From JACCTI01 sp038237435 (lineage in GTDB: Bacteria > Verrucomicrobiota > Verrucomicrobiia > Chthoniobacterales > UBA10450): 64,000 nucleotides of DNA. The position numbers and the translations under genes are program-made. Of this stretch, positions 42,183-51,762 are shown in pieces (position 1 is the stretch's first letter; every line of letters starts with the position of its first letter). The notes below the pieces were generated by a model, which saw nothing but the letters and a program-made list of their open reading frames with translations, was not told where the DNA came from and searched no databases. The stretch spans positions 1 to 64,000 of the forward strand of contig JBBRYT010000009.1 in the NCBI GenBank assembly GCA_038237435.1. The letters run 5' to 3'.

Positions 42183-43514
42183 ATGGAAACACTCGTTAGG
42201 CAAGAGCTATGCGGCTCACCTCATCCCAGTTTCGCTGAAGCGCTTCGGTTTTGGGTGAAGTTAGGCTTTATCAGCTTTGGCGGCCCCGCGGGCCAGATAG
42301 CGATCATGCAGACCGAGTTAGTCGACCGCAAGAAGTGGATCAGCCAGTCGCGATTCTTGCATGCGCTGAATTACTGCATGCTCTTGCCGGGTCCGGAGGC
42401 GCAGCAGCTCGCTATCTACATCGGATGGCTCCTACACAAAACGTGGGGCGGTATTGTGGCGGGAGCATTCTTTGTCATCCCCTCGATCTTTGTCCTCTGG
42501 GGATTGAGCTACATCTACATGGCCTTCGGAAACATTCCGTGGATCGCGGCGATCTTTTACGGACTTAAGCCTGCGGTGACAGCCATCGTTCTCGCCGCGG
42601 TTATTCGGATCGGACGAAAAGCACTTCGCAACGAGGTCATGTGGAGCATCGCAGCGCTCGCCTTCGTCGGGATTTACTTCTTCAAGCTTCCATTTCCGCT
42701 CATCGTTTTAAGCGCGGGGCTCATCGGTTTACTCGGCGGTCGACTCTGGCCGGCGAAATTTAACTTTGCCACAGAGCACGGAAGCAAAGGCGGAGAGGAA
42801 TCTGTATTAGGCGACGAGCAAGCGTCAGCCGAACACACAAAGCCGAGTTGGCCGCGCGCCGTGAAAGTAACTCTCGTCTGTCTCGCGTTGTGGCTCACAC
42901 CAACCGTCATCGCGGGACTCGCGAAAGGCTGGAATAGCACGCTCTTCAGCGAAGGACTCTTTTTTAGCAAAGCAGCCGTTGTTACTTTCGGCGGGGCATA
43001 CGCGGTTCTGCCTTACGTCGCGCAGGAAGCGATGAACCATTACGGTTGGTTGAAGCCCGGGCAGATGATGGACGGACTAGGTCTAGCTGAGACGACTCCC
43101 GGCCCGCTCATCATGGTCGTGCAATTCGTCGGCTTTGTCGGCGCCTGGCAGAATCCGGACGGCTTGTCTCCGGTAGTAGCAGCAACTCTCGGCGCACTCA
43201 TCACCACGTGGGCCACATTCACGCCGTGCTTTCTCTGGATTTTCCTTGGTGGACCGCACATCGAACAACTGCGCGGGAACAAGAAGCTAACGAGTGCTCT
43301 TTCTACGATCACGGCCGCGATTGTAGGTGTGATCCTTAATCTGGCCGTGTGGTTCGCACTCCACGTCTTCTTTCCGCAGCCGGGAAAAGTAGATTGGTTC
43401 GCTCTTGGCCTTAGCGCGGCGGCGCTCATCGGAATGTTGCGCTGGAAGTGGAGCGTGATTGCCGTCGTAGTTGGATCTGGCGCTCTTGGCTTAGCCTATC
43501 GAGCGCTAAGTTAG
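42183..43514 (+). CDS. chrA: Chromate transporter, two-domain ChrA
   Basis: 443 residues, the length of long-chain CHR proteins. It has two homologous halves: 'FGGPAGQIAIMQTELVDRKKWI' plus 'NYCMLLPGPEAQQLAIYIG' in the first, and 'FGGAYAVLPYVAQEAM' plus 'GLAETTPGPLIMVVQFVGFVGAW' in the second. There are about ten membrane helices. It exports chromate (or handles sulfate-like anions). The dispersed motif sits only ten bases into the gene (42193) and encodes the L-V-R at residues 4-6; it marks the right edge of the motif-free zone. Confidence 0.94.
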   Translation: METLVRQELCGSPHPSFAEALRFWVKLGFISFGGPAGQIAIMQTELVDRKKWISQSRFLHALNYCMLLPGPEAQQLAIYIGWLLHKTWGGIVAGAFFVIPSIFVLWGLSYIYMAFGNIPWIAAIFYGLKPAVTAIVLAAVIRIGRKALRNEVMWSIAALAFVGIYFFKLPFPLIVLSAGLIGLLGGRLWPAKFNFATEHGSKGGEESVLGDEQASAEHTKPSWPRAVKVTLVCLALWLTPTVIAGLAKGWNSTLFSEGLFFSKAAVVTFGGAYAVLPYVAQEAMNHYGWLKPGQMMDGLGLAETTPGPLIMVVQFVGFVGAWQNPDGLSPVVAATLGALITTWATFTPCFLWIFLGGPHIEQLRGNKKLTSALSTITAAIVGVILNLAVWFALHVFFPQPGKVDWFALGLSAAALIGMLRWKWSVIAVVVGSGALGLAYRALS

Positions 43515-43584
43515 ATCTCTCTGCCGGACGACTTCCGGTTGCCAAAAAAAAGTTTTACATGTTGTCTCTCGTCCGGAACCACAC

Positions 43585-44547
43585 ATGAACTATCGACAGC
43601 TCGGAAAATCCGGATTGCAGGTGAGCGAACTTTCTTTCGGCGCCTGGGTCACCTTCGCGCAGCAAATCAGCGAGAAAACGGCGGAAGAATTAATGACGAT
43701 CGCTTACGACGCGGGCGTGAACTTTTTCGACAACGCCGAGGCCTACGCCAGCGGGAAAGCCGAGGTCGTGATGGGCAAGATTTTGAAACGAAGAAAATGG
43801 CCGCGCGATACCTTCCTCGTTTCCAGCAAAGTCTTTTGGGGTGGCGATCTACCGAACCAGGAAGGACTGAGTCGCAAACATGTTTTCGAAGCGTGTCACG
43901 CGGCGCTCAAACGACTACGCGTCGATTATCTCGATCTCTATTTTTGTCATCGGCCCGATCCGAAAACTCCGATCGAGGAAACGGTCCGCGCGATGTCTGA
44001 TCTCGTTAGGCAAGGGAAAGTCCTTTACTGGGGGACCTCGGAGTGGAGCGCGGAGCAAATATCCGAAGCGCACAAGATCGCTCGCGCTTTGCATGACGTC
44101 CCGCCGACGATGGAGCAGCCGCAATACAACATGTTTCATCGCGAAAAAGTGGAGAAAGAATTCGCGCCGCTTTACGACACGGTCGGACTCGGCACGACAA
44201 TCTGGTCGCCGCTCGCCTCGGGATTACTCACCGGAAAATATAACGATGGCGATCCTGGCAACACGCGCATTTCGCTGAAGGATTACGAATGGTTACGCGA
44301 ACAATTCCAGGATGCCGAAGCGCGTCGTCGCCTGGCGAAGATAAAACAACTCGCGAAAGTCGCAGATGATCTCGATACAACGTTACCTAAACTCGCGCTC
44401 GCCTGGTGCCTGAAAAACCCGCGGGTCAGCACCGTCATCACCGGCGCGTCGAAGCCGAAACAAGTGCGCGAAAATATGAAAGCGATCGAAATCCTTGAGA
44501 AACTAGACGACCAAGTAATGCGGCGGATCGAAAAGATTCTAGCCTGA
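43585..44547 (+). CDS. Aldo/keto reductase (Kv-beta/YghZ-like)
   Basis: 320 residues beginning 'MNYRQLGKSGLQVSELSFGAW'. The catalytic tetrad is visible: D (FFDNAEAY), Y in the same segment, K ('VSSKVFWGG') and H ('LYFCHRPDPKTPIEE'). NADPH-binding features include 'TIWSPLASGLLTGKY' and 'STVITGASKPKQVRENMKAI'. It belongs to the Kv-beta-subunit-like branch that reduces aldehydes. It converges with the HDAC-like gene with a 9-bp overlap at the 3' ends. Confidence 0.93.
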   Translation: MNYRQLGKSGLQVSELSFGAWVTFAQQISEKTAEELMTIAYDAGVNFFDNAEAYASGKAEVVMGKILKRRKWPRDTFLVSSKVFWGGDLPNQEGLSRKHVFEACHAALKRLRVDYLDLYFCHRPDPKTPIEETVRAMSDLVRQGKVLYWGTSEWSAEQISEAHKIARALHDVPPTMEQPQYNMFHREKVEKEFAPLYDTVGLGTTIWSPLASGLLTGKYNDGDPGNTRISLKDYEWLREQFQDAEARRRLAKIKQLAKVADDLDTTLPKLALAWCLKNPRVSTVITGASKPKQVRENMKAIEILEKLDDQVMRRIEKILA

Positions 44548-45396
44548 CCAGGCGCTCAAAAAAGCGTCGATCAATTCCGGTAACTCATCGCTATAACCGC
44601 CTTCGAGAACCGCGCCGGCCGGGATTCCAGATTCGCGCAGCCACTTCCCGCAGGTTCCAAAATCTTCCGATTGCAAAGTCATCTCGGTGATCGGATCACC
44701 CGCATAGGCATCGAAGCCGGCAGAGACGAGCAGAAGGTCCGGCTTGAATTCGCCTAACGAGTGCAAAGCACGCTCGATGTCTTCCAAATGCTGCGCGCGG
44801 GGCGTGAGAGGGCGCACGGGAAAATTGCGGATGTTGCCGAAAGAACGCAGGCCTGTCCCGGGATAGCCGGGCGATTGATGAACGGAAGCGAAACTGATCT
44901 GTGGGTGGTTCGCGACAATCGCTTCCGTTCCATTGCCATGATGCGCGTCGAAATCCCAGATGGCCACGCGCTTCGCACCACTCGTTAGGGCGTCGAGTGC
45001 GGCAACGGCGATGTGATTGAAGTAGCAAAAGCCCATGGCTTGATCGCGCGTCGCGTGATGACCTGGCGGGCGCATCAAACTGAAACTTTTCTCGCCGCGC
45101 ATGGCTGCGCGCGCCACTTCCACTGCGGCGCCGCTCGCCCTCGAGGCGTGCGCGAAAATATTTGGATACGCGGGCGAATCGGCATCGAAATCCTGCATTC
45201 CATTTTCGATCGCATCGACATGTTGCGGCGAATGGGCTCGTAAGAGCATTTCCTTTGTGGCGGGTTGTGGCTCCCGCCAATCCCAATCCCGGTGCCTTTG
45301 CGCCAGGAATGAAACCGTTGCGGAAATCCGTTCCGGTCCCTCCGGATGACCCGCGCGCGAATATTCCACGCAACGCGGATCGTGAAAAATTAACAC
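44539..45396 (-). CDS. Histone deacetylase-like amidohydrolase (class II/AcuC type)
   Basis: 285 residues. Zn-dependent deacetylase motifs are 'LMRPPGHHATRDQAMGFCYFNHIAVAA' (charge-relay His pair), 'VAIWDFDAHHGNGTEAIV' (Zn ligands D, H) and 'LLVSAGFDAYAGDPIT' (third ligand D). Bacterial members act on acetylated proteins, acetylpolyamines or related amides; the substrate cannot be set from sequence. It ends 9 bp inside the convergent aldo/keto reductase gene. It carries two motif copies in opposite orientation (44753, 44992). Confidence 0.94.
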   Translation of the reverse strand: MLIFHDPRCVEYSRAGHPEGPERISATVSFLAQRHRDWDWREPQPATKEMLLRAHSPQHVDAIENGMQDFDADSPAYPNIFAHASRASGAAVEVARAAMRGEKSFSLMRPPGHHATRDQAMGFCYFNHIAVAALDALTSGAKRVAIWDFDAHHGNGTEAIVANHPQISFASVHQSPGYPGTGLRSFGNIRNFPVRPLTPRAQHLEDIERALHSLGEFKPDLLLVSAGFDAYAGDPITEMTLQSEDFGTCGKWLRESGIPAGAVLEGGYSDELPELIDAFLSAWSG

Positions 45397-45399
45397 GCG

Positions 45400-47628
45400 T
45401 TATTTTTCAGTCTTCGGTTTTTCCGGCGGAATATCTCCTGGTGCACCTGCCGCCCCACCACTCGTTAGGCCGCGGCGTTCCAAAAGCGGCTTCAGGTCAG
45501 GATCGCCACCGGTGAAATTCCGGAAGAGATCGAGTGCATCCTGACTGCCTCCGCGGGATAAGAGCGTCTGGCGGAATCGATCGCCGTTCTCGCGCTTCAA
45601 ACCGCCATGTTGCTTAATCCAATCTACGGTATCGGCGTCGAGCACTTCGCTCCACAGGTAGGAGTAGTAACCCGCGGAATATTCGCCGGCGAAAGAATGG
45701 GAAAAATAAGGCGAACGATAACGCGGCGGGACGGGCGCGAAATCGACGCCGTCTTTTTTCAGAGCGGCGGCTTCGAAGGCCATCGCATCTTTCGGGATCT
45801 CGTTAGGCTTTAACTGGTGCCAGGCCTGATCGAGCAGCGCCGCCGAAAGATATTCCGTGGTTTTAAATCCTTGATCGAATTTTTGCGCGGCCAAAACTTT
45901 ATCGAGTAACTCCTGCGGCATGGGCTCTCCGGTTTGATAATGCCTGGCGTAGTTCTTCAAAATTTCCGGCCAGCTCGCCCACATTTCGTTTACCTGCGAG
46001 GGAAACTCGACGAAATCTGGCGGCACACTTGTGCCGGCGAAGCGCGGATATTTCACATTCGAAAACATTCCATGCAGGGCGTGGCCGAACTCATGAAACA
46101 TCGTCGTTACTTCATCAAAGCTCAGCAGGGTCGGCTCGCCCGCGGGTGGCTTTGGGATGTTGAGATGATTGGCGACGACGGGTCGTTCGCCTAACAAGTC
46201 GTTCTGCGAAACGTATTCGTTCATCCACGCGCCGCCGCGTTTCGATGGCCGCGCGTACATGTCGGAGATGAAGAAGGCGAGCGATTTGCCATCGGCATCG
46301 AAGACTTCAAAAACCCGCACGTCTTCCTGGTAAACTGGGAGGTCTTTTCGTTCTTTAAAGGTGAGGCCGTAAAGCTGGCCGGCAGCGTAGAAGACACCGT
46401 CTTGCTGCACGTGATTGATTTCGAGATACGGCTTCAGCTCGGATTCGTCGAAATTGAATTTGGCTTTGCGAACTTTCTCCGAATAGAAGCTCCAATCCCA
46501 CGACGCGAGTTCGAAATTTCCGCCTTCATCTTTAATGACGCCCTGCATGTCGCCGGCTTCGCGTTTGGCATTCGCCACCGCGGCGGGGGCGAGATCGCCT
46601 AACAAGTGGTTGACCGTGGGAACAGTCTTCGCGGTTTGATCGTCGAGCTGGTAATCAGCATGGGTAGCGTAACCCAGCAGGGTGGCGCGCTCAGCCCGCA
46701 GGCGCGCGATTTTCATGATTGTTCCGCGTGTATCGAACTGACCGTCTTTGCTATTGCGCGCGAGCGACGCTTTCATGATGCGCTCGCGGAGTGCGCGATT
46801 TTGCAGGGAGCTCAGCGCCGGCTGCCCGCTGGTATTTTGCAAGGCGATGAGAAATTTGCCTTCCTTCTTTGCGTCCTTCGCGGCCTTGGCCGCGGCAGAA
46901 ATTTCGTTTTCCGGCAAGCCGGCGAGGTCGGCGCGATTATCCACTAAAACGCCGTCGGCATTTTTTTCTTTCAAGATATCTTGTGAGAATTTCGTCTGCA
47001 GCGTGGCGAGTTCGGCGTTCATCGCCTTCAACTTCTTCTTATCGGCGTCTGAGAGCTTGGCGCCGGCGCGGACGAAATCCTTTTCGTAGCGCTCCAGCAA
47101 ATATTTCGATTCGGCGTCGAGACCAAGCTGATCGCGCTGGTCGTAGAGCTTCTGCACGCGGCCGAAGAGTTTGGGGTTGAGCAAAATCTCGTCGCGATGC
47201 GCGGAAAGTTTCGGGGCCATTTCGCTTTCCACTTTTTGCAGGACAGGATTGGTATTAGCGCCGGCCAGATTGCTGAAAATGGCGTCCACTCGCGCCAGGC
47301 CGCGCCCCGATTTTTCCAGGGCCACGATCGTATTCTCAAAGGTCGGCGCCTCGGTGCTATTCGCGATCGCTTCTTTTTCCTTCAAATTCGCAGCCATCGT
47401 CTGCATATAGGCCGGCGCGTAGTCCTCATTCTTGATCTTATCGAAAGGCGGATAGTGATATTGCAGCGTGCTTTCCGAGAGCAGGGGATTGGTTGGGGAT
47501 TTTTCTTTCACAGGCGCGGGAGACGTGGAACCGGCGAGGATGTTGGCCGCGAAAAAAATTAGAGGAAAGCTGATTGTCAAAAATCCAATGCGTTTGAAAG
47601 CGATGCGGAAGTGACGGCGATGTTTCAT
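45400..47628 (-). CDS. dcp: M3-family zinc oligopeptidase (peptidyl-dipeptidase Dcp type)
   Basis: 742 residues from ATG 47628 with an N-terminal signal or anchor (GFLTISFPLIFFAANILAG), so probably periplasmic. M3 features are the zinc motif 'TMFHEFGHALHGMFSN' (HExxH), 'GGAWMNEYVSQ', 'FPSQVNEMWA' (third ligand region) and the C-terminal 'RGGSQDALDLFRNFTGGDPDLKPLLERRGL'. It removes dipeptides from small peptides. It begins 65 bp after the cyclase gene on the same strand and ends 3 bp before the HDAC-like gene, so these form a minus-strand cluster. The symbol is by similarity; prlC-type is the alternative. Confidence 0.92.
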   Translation of the reverse strand: MKHRRHFRIAFKRIGFLTISFPLIFFAANILAGSTSPAPVKEKSPTNPLLSESTLQYHYPPFDKIKNEDYAPAYMQTMAANLKEKEAIANSTEAPTFENTIVALEKSGRGLARVDAIFSNLAGANTNPVLQKVESEMAPKLSAHRDEILLNPKLFGRVQKLYDQRDQLGLDAESKYLLERYEKDFVRAGAKLSDADKKKLKAMNAELATLQTKFSQDILKEKNADGVLVDNRADLAGLPENEISAAAKAAKDAKKEGKFLIALQNTSGQPALSSLQNRALRERIMKASLARNSKDGQFDTRGTIMKIARLRAERATLLGYATHADYQLDDQTAKTVPTVNHLLGDLAPAAVANAKREAGDMQGVIKDEGGNFELASWDWSFYSEKVRKAKFNFDESELKPYLEINHVQQDGVFYAAGQLYGLTFKERKDLPVYQEDVRVFEVFDADGKSLAFFISDMYARPSKRGGAWMNEYVSQNDLLGERPVVANHLNIPKPPAGEPTLLSFDEVTTMFHEFGHALHGMFSNVKYPRFAGTSVPPDFVEFPSQVNEMWASWPEILKNYARHYQTGEPMPQELLDKVLAAQKFDQGFKTTEYLSAALLDQAWHQLKPNEIPKDAMAFEAAALKKDGVDFAPVPPRYRSPYFSHSFAGEYSAGYYSYLWSEVLDADTVDWIKQHGGLKRENGDRFRQTLLSRGGSQDALDLFRNFTGGDPDLKPLLERRGLTSGGAAGAPGDIPPEKPKTEK

Positions 47629-47693
47629 GCTTGATCTTGCTTCGTCCGCGAACGACGCGACGCGCGTAGATGACGAAGAAAATCGAGCTGCTT

Positions 47694-50120
47694 CTATCGC
47701 TTTGCCTCGGGAGGGGCAAGGGACTGGACAATCTCTTCGAAGCCGGCATCGCCGCGCATCGCGTCCCAATAAGGATGTAAACGCAGATGTCCGTAACTAA
47801 TGTAGCTCGGCGCATCGACCACGATCTTTAGTTCGTTGTTCGCCTGTTCTTTCTCCCCGGTCCAGGCATACACAAGCGCGAGATTCTCGACCAAAAGATT
47901 GCCGTTGATCGCGTCCTTCTTTATCGGCAGCAGCTCGACGGCGCGTCGGCCTTCGCGGATCGCCTCATCCTTGTTTCCGAGAGCAGCGTCGGCCACGGCG
48001 AGAACTGAAACGGCGCCGGCATCGCGGGGTTGGTGCGCCACCATTTGTTCCGCTTCGGCCTTTGTTTTCCGGAAAGCAGCTTCGGCCGCGGCCTTGTCGC
48101 CGACGACTTGAGCAGCCATTCCTTCACACCAGCTGTGCGGAAAAGGAATGTCTTCGTTCTGGCAGCCATCCGGCCCGAGTAACGCAAGTGAGCGCGTGAG
48201 CGCCGCGCGATCCCGCTCGCACATCGCAAGATAAAACCACCAATCCGCCAGCGTCTTCTCCGCGGCGGGTGCAGCGGCGATGCTCTTCTGGATAAAGTCG
48301 TGCAACGGTTTGGTATCTCCCCGCCATTCGAGATCGACGTCGGCGCGTTCCGCTTGCAGGAAAATATTATCCGGCGCGAGCATGATGGCGCGATCGAGGG
48401 CTGCGATCATTTGCGGAAACTGCCGCAAGTTGGAATAACTCAGAGCAATCTGGTGAAGGATGAAAGAGTTTTGCGGATTCTGCGGATCAAGATCCAAAGC
48501 GCGCTGCAAATTGACGATCGAATCCTGCCAGTTTCCTTGCCGCCGATTAATTAAACCGTTGAGCAACGGAATTAACGGCTCGTTAGGCAAAGGTGGCCGC
48601 GCAATTGAGAGTTCGTCGCGTGCGCTTTCATAATCGCGGTTGCCCCAGTAGAGATGCTTGGCCAAAGCAAGATGCGTCTCGGGCGCATCCGGTCGCAGGC
48701 GTCGCAAATCTTGTACGGCCGATTGCGCGAGCGCGAGCCGGGCCGCGCTATGATCGAACCGCGCGAAGAGTTGATCGTGCACGTGCGCCAGCCAGTAATG
48801 CGCGGAGGCGAAACGCGGATCCCGTGCGACCGCTTGCGTGAGCAAACGCGCCGCCTCCTCCAGGTCTTCTCTCGGTTTTGTGCTGAAAGGATAGCCGTCG
48901 ATCAATCGTTTGGCCGTGACGTAGAGATCGTTCGCCCCCAAATCGGTCGTAGCGCGATCTGCGATGGCCGCTTTCGCTTGCGGGGAAAATGCGGTTTCTA
49001 ATTGGCTGGCGATCTGTTCCGCGATTTCGGATTGGATTTCGAAACTGTTCGTTAAGGCGCCGTCGAATCGTCTGGCCCAAATGTGAGAATCGGTTCGCGC
49101 GTCAATCAACTGAGCATGCACGCGCACCCGGCCTTCCACACGCTGGACGTCGCCTTCCAAAATATAAACAACGCCGAGGGCGAGCGCGATTTCGCGGACG
49201 TTCCGTTGCGTGCCAGCGCTGTATTGCAAAACGGAAGTGCGGCTGATGACCTTGAGGTCGGAAAGACGCGACAGATCGGTCAGAATTTCATCCTGCACGC
49301 CACTGGCGAAAAAGAAATTTTCCTTGTCATCGCTCAAGCTCCCAAAAGGGAGAACGGCGATGCTTTTTACCGGGATGAGAGCGAACGGATCGCCTGCTTG
49401 GTGCGGCCAGCGTAACCAAAGAATTCCGAGAGCTAGAAAGAGAACAAGGGCCGTAGCGGCTGCGACCTGCCAAAGAAATCTCTTTTGGCGTAAAGCCGCC
49501 GGGATTGGCGCGCCCGATCGTCGGCCCCACCAGCGGCGCTGGCACTTGATTTTTTCCGGCACGGTGGCATTGCCCACGCCATCCTTGCAGAGGTTGAAGA
49601 GATGGAGTTGCACGCCGTGCTTCACTTCGCACAGACCCAAATCGAAGAGGTAAGGATGCCAATGTTTGTAGGCGCGGAGATCTTCCGCTAATCGCTCCGA
49701 AAGCAAAATGTGTCCGGCGTCGCCGCAATCCAGAACGCGCTGTCCAACGTTGATCGCAGCCCCGGCGAAATTGACTCGGTCGTTTACATCCTGGACTTCC
49801 TTGATCGGACCGCTGTGCGCGCCCATGCGCAAAGCCATCCGCGGTGGCTGGCCGAGTGACTTACTGATCTCGAGGGCGCATTGCACGGGCGCTTCCGGAC
49901 TATCGAAAAAAATAAGAGCCATGCCATCGCCCGTCGGCAGTCGGCCTAATTTACCGGTCGCCTCTGCCGCGCGGAAATGCGCGGTTTTACGGACGATGAC
50001 GTTTAGTTCCTGGAGAAGCTCGATCTGCGTGTTGACCAGCAGCTTCGAGTAACCAACCACATCGATGAGCAAGACGTGAGCGATCTGGAGTTCGAGCTCA
50101 TTCGTTGAGTCGATAGGCAT
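47694..50120 (-). CDS. Class III nucleotide cyclase fused to TolB-like domain and TPRs
   Basis: 808 residues from ATG 50120. Residues about 10-190 form a class III cyclase homology domain: 'HVLLIDVVGYSKLL' (first metal Asp), 'LGRLPTGDGMALIFF' (second Asp), 'VNFAGAAINVGQRV' (Asn/Arg). A membrane helix follows at about 245-262 (VAAATALVLFLALGILWL). Next is a TolB-like N domain ('SIAVLPFGSLSDDKENFFFASGVQDEILTDLSRL') and about 350 residues of TPR helices. The layout is known for adenylate cyclases of proteobacteria and acidobacteria. With the metal Asp pair kept it is likely active, making cAMP or cGMP. The signal sensed is unknown. Confidence 0.9.
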   Translation of the reverse strand: MPIDSTNELELQIAHVLLIDVVGYSKLLVNTQIELLQELNVIVRKTAHFRAAEATGKLGRLPTGDGMALIFFDSPEAPVQCALEISKSLGQPPRMALRMGAHSGPIKEVQDVNDRVNFAGAAINVGQRVLDCGDAGHILLSERLAEDLRAYKHWHPYLFDLGLCEVKHGVQLHLFNLCKDGVGNATVPEKIKCQRRWWGRRSGAPIPAALRQKRFLWQVAAATALVLFLALGILWLRWPHQAGDPFALIPVKSIAVLPFGSLSDDKENFFFASGVQDEILTDLSRLSDLKVISRTSVLQYSAGTQRNVREIALALGVVYILEGDVQRVEGRVRVHAQLIDARTDSHIWARRFDGALTNSFEIQSEIAEQIASQLETAFSPQAKAAIADRATTDLGANDLYVTAKRLIDGYPFSTKPREDLEEAARLLTQAVARDPRFASAHYWLAHVHDQLFARFDHSAARLALAQSAVQDLRRLRPDAPETHLALAKHLYWGNRDYESARDELSIARPPLPNEPLIPLLNGLINRRQGNWQDSIVNLQRALDLDPQNPQNSFILHQIALSYSNLRQFPQMIAALDRAIMLAPDNIFLQAERADVDLEWRGDTKPLHDFIQKSIAAAPAAEKTLADWWFYLAMCERDRAALTRSLALLGPDGCQNEDIPFPHSWCEGMAAQVVGDKAAAEAAFRKTKAEAEQMVAHQPRDAGAVSVLAVADAALGNKDEAIREGRRAVELLPIKKDAINGNLLVENLALVYAWTGEKEQANNELKIVVDAPSYISYGHLRLHPYWDAMRGDAGFEEIVQSLAPPEAKR

Positions 50121-50178
50121 AAAACAAATCGAAGAGCGATTCTGTCGGGACAACCTATCTATCGTCGAGAGGAAAGAA

Positions 50179-51102
50179 TTAGTCGTTAGGCTCTTTCGAA
50201 AACCGCGCCGGCGGAGCAAAGGCCGCGAGATTGAGCACGATCATATTGAGAGCAAACAAATGCAGGCCCATGGCAAGACCAATACCAAGATGCATCAGGC
50301 AAACCAAGGCGAGCCAGATACGAGAGGTTCTGCGAAGCCAGATAAAGACTGGATAACCTATCTCGAGGAAGCAGACGGAAATGCCGACGATGGGTAGAAA
50401 GAAATGCCAGGATGCGACGAGCTCCGGAGATAGAAGATCAAAAGGCGGTCGAATGAGTGCGCGCCAAACGCTGGCGCCATTCCACCAGCCGCTTCCGAGT
50501 GACTTGGCCAGGCCACTGAAGAAATAAATTAGGCAAAGGTGGCATTGCAGGATTCGCCGAAAGAAACCGAACAAGCGGGGATCGGCTGCTCGTCTATTCC
50601 AGAGCTTGTGAGTGAGAGCAAAGCGATCGGGCAGCGGGGAAAGCATCAAATAGAAAAGACCGATGGTCATGAAGTTATCCACGCCATAGCCCAACAAGCC
50701 GCCGCTCTTGGCCGTGCAAAGATGCAGGAACCAGGCAGTAATTGCAGCGGCGCGCGGAACAATTCCCAGGAGTAAAAAAATTCCGGCGATGAGAAGAGTA
50801 AGCCACGTCGAAAAAAGTGTGACGTGTTCGCTTAAACCAAGCGCGGCACCGAATTGAACCAGCCATCCCAGCCGCGGAATGAATGGGCTTTCAGAAGCAA
50901 GAAAACTCTCCACTACGACACGCGTGTTGAGGCCCGGGCCGTTGCTGGCAAAGAGGTAGTACCAATCAGCGCGTAGCCAGAAAGTCTGAAGCGTGACTTC
51001 GAGACCCAGACCGATTCGCAGGATCGTGAGCCAGGTGTCGCGATCGCTGGGAAACAACCAGGCGATTACTTCTCGCCGCCAATTAGCTTTCAGAGACAAC
51101 AA
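50179..51102 (-). CDS. HTTM-domain membrane protein (vitamin K-dependent carboxylase-like)
   Basis: 307 residues with about six or seven membrane helices. 'LTILRIGLGLEVTLQTFWLRADWYYLF', 'HLCTAKSGGLLGYGVDNFMTIGLFYL' and 'HLCLIYFFSGLAKSLGSGWWNGASVW' match the HTTM (horizontally transferred transmembrane) family related to gamma-glutamyl carboxylase. It is followed 58 bp later by the cyclase gene and preceded by an 8-bp gap to a small partner protein. The C-terminus reads KEPND with the motif encoding Pro-Asn-Asp just before the stop. Confidence 0.88.
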   Translation of the reverse strand: MLSLKANWRREVIAWLFPSDRDTWLTILRIGLGLEVTLQTFWLRADWYYLFASNGPGLNTRVVVESFLASESPFIPRLGWLVQFGAALGLSEHVTLFSTWLTLLIAGIFLLLGIVPRAAAITAWFLHLCTAKSGGLLGYGVDNFMTIGLFYLMLSPLPDRFALTHKLWNRRAADPRLFGFFRRILQCHLCLIYFFSGLAKSLGSGWWNGASVWRALIRPPFDLLSPELVASWHFFLPIVGISVCFLEIGYPVFIWLRRTSRIWLALVCLMHLGIGLAMGLHLFALNMIVLNLAAFAPPARFSKEPND

Positions 51103-51110
51103 GGCGTCGG

Positions 51111-51707
51111 CTACGGAGATGCTTCGACGAAGCTGAAATCGTAGGCGTAACGAAACTCGTACGACCTCTTTGCGCCGGCGCGAAATTCATCCAAGGTAGG
51201 AAGTCGGAGCGCTCCTAAAATAGCGCGGACACTGGTGGCCTCGGGGTGATAACTCCAGATGGAATAGGTGGCCAGTTTCATGAGGATTTCCCGCCAGGCG
51301 TCCGATTTTGTGTTGCCGATCTCATCCAACAAACTAGCCAGACGGATATTCATCTCACCTGCTTCGTCGCCAAGCACATCGTGATCTATTGTTCCGTCGG
51401 GCAATTGTAACTCAAAAAGAATCCTGTAACTCGGCGGAACGTTCGGCGCGAAGTAGCTATAACCTGCTTCAATACCCGCGTAGTTGAGATAGGCGCGCAC
51501 CTCCGGCCGGAATGGATTTTGAACTTCCGCGTGCCGTCCGATACCGGCGGCGAAGAAGTTGTTAGCTACTTCGGCGTAGGTGCGTGCGCTTCTGGGCAGC
51601 AAAGTCGGGGTGCTACTAATTACCTCGAAAATATCGGCGCAAGCTACCGCCAGAATGAGCGCAAAATGCAGTCCCCAAAAGAGCAGCCGCGTTCGAAGAA
51701 ACGGCAC
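51111..51707 (-). CDS. Membrane-anchored partner protein of the HTTM gene
   Basis: 198 residues with one N-terminal membrane helix (LLFWGLHFALILAVACADIFEV). The rest is soluble: 'RTYAEVANNFFAAGIGRHAEVQNPFRPEVRAYLNYAGIEAGYSYFAPNVPPSYRILFELQ' and a helical C-terminal half. No known domain is recognised. It lies 8 bp upstream of the HTTM gene on the same strand; pairing of HTTM genes with such single-helix proteins is recurrent, so the two probably act together. Confidence 0.72.
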   Translation of the reverse strand: MPFLRTRLLFWGLHFALILAVACADIFEVISSTPTLLPRSARTYAEVANNFFAAGIGRHAEVQNPFRPEVRAYLNYAGIEAGYSYFAPNVPPSYRILFELQLPDGTIDHDVLGDEAGEMNIRLASLLDEIGNTKSDAWREILMKLATYSIWSYHPEATSVRAILGALRLPTLDEFRAGAKRSYEFRYAYDFSFVEASP

Positions 51708-51762
51708 CTGCGGTAACAGGCCGTAGCTATTACCTACAAGGTCGATAGCCTAGTCGCTATTT

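Noticed and set aside
43529..43560. CCGGA/TCCGG stem after chrA as a terminator
   Set aside because: It is followed by an A-run on the + strand, not a T-run, and the stem is only 5 bp.
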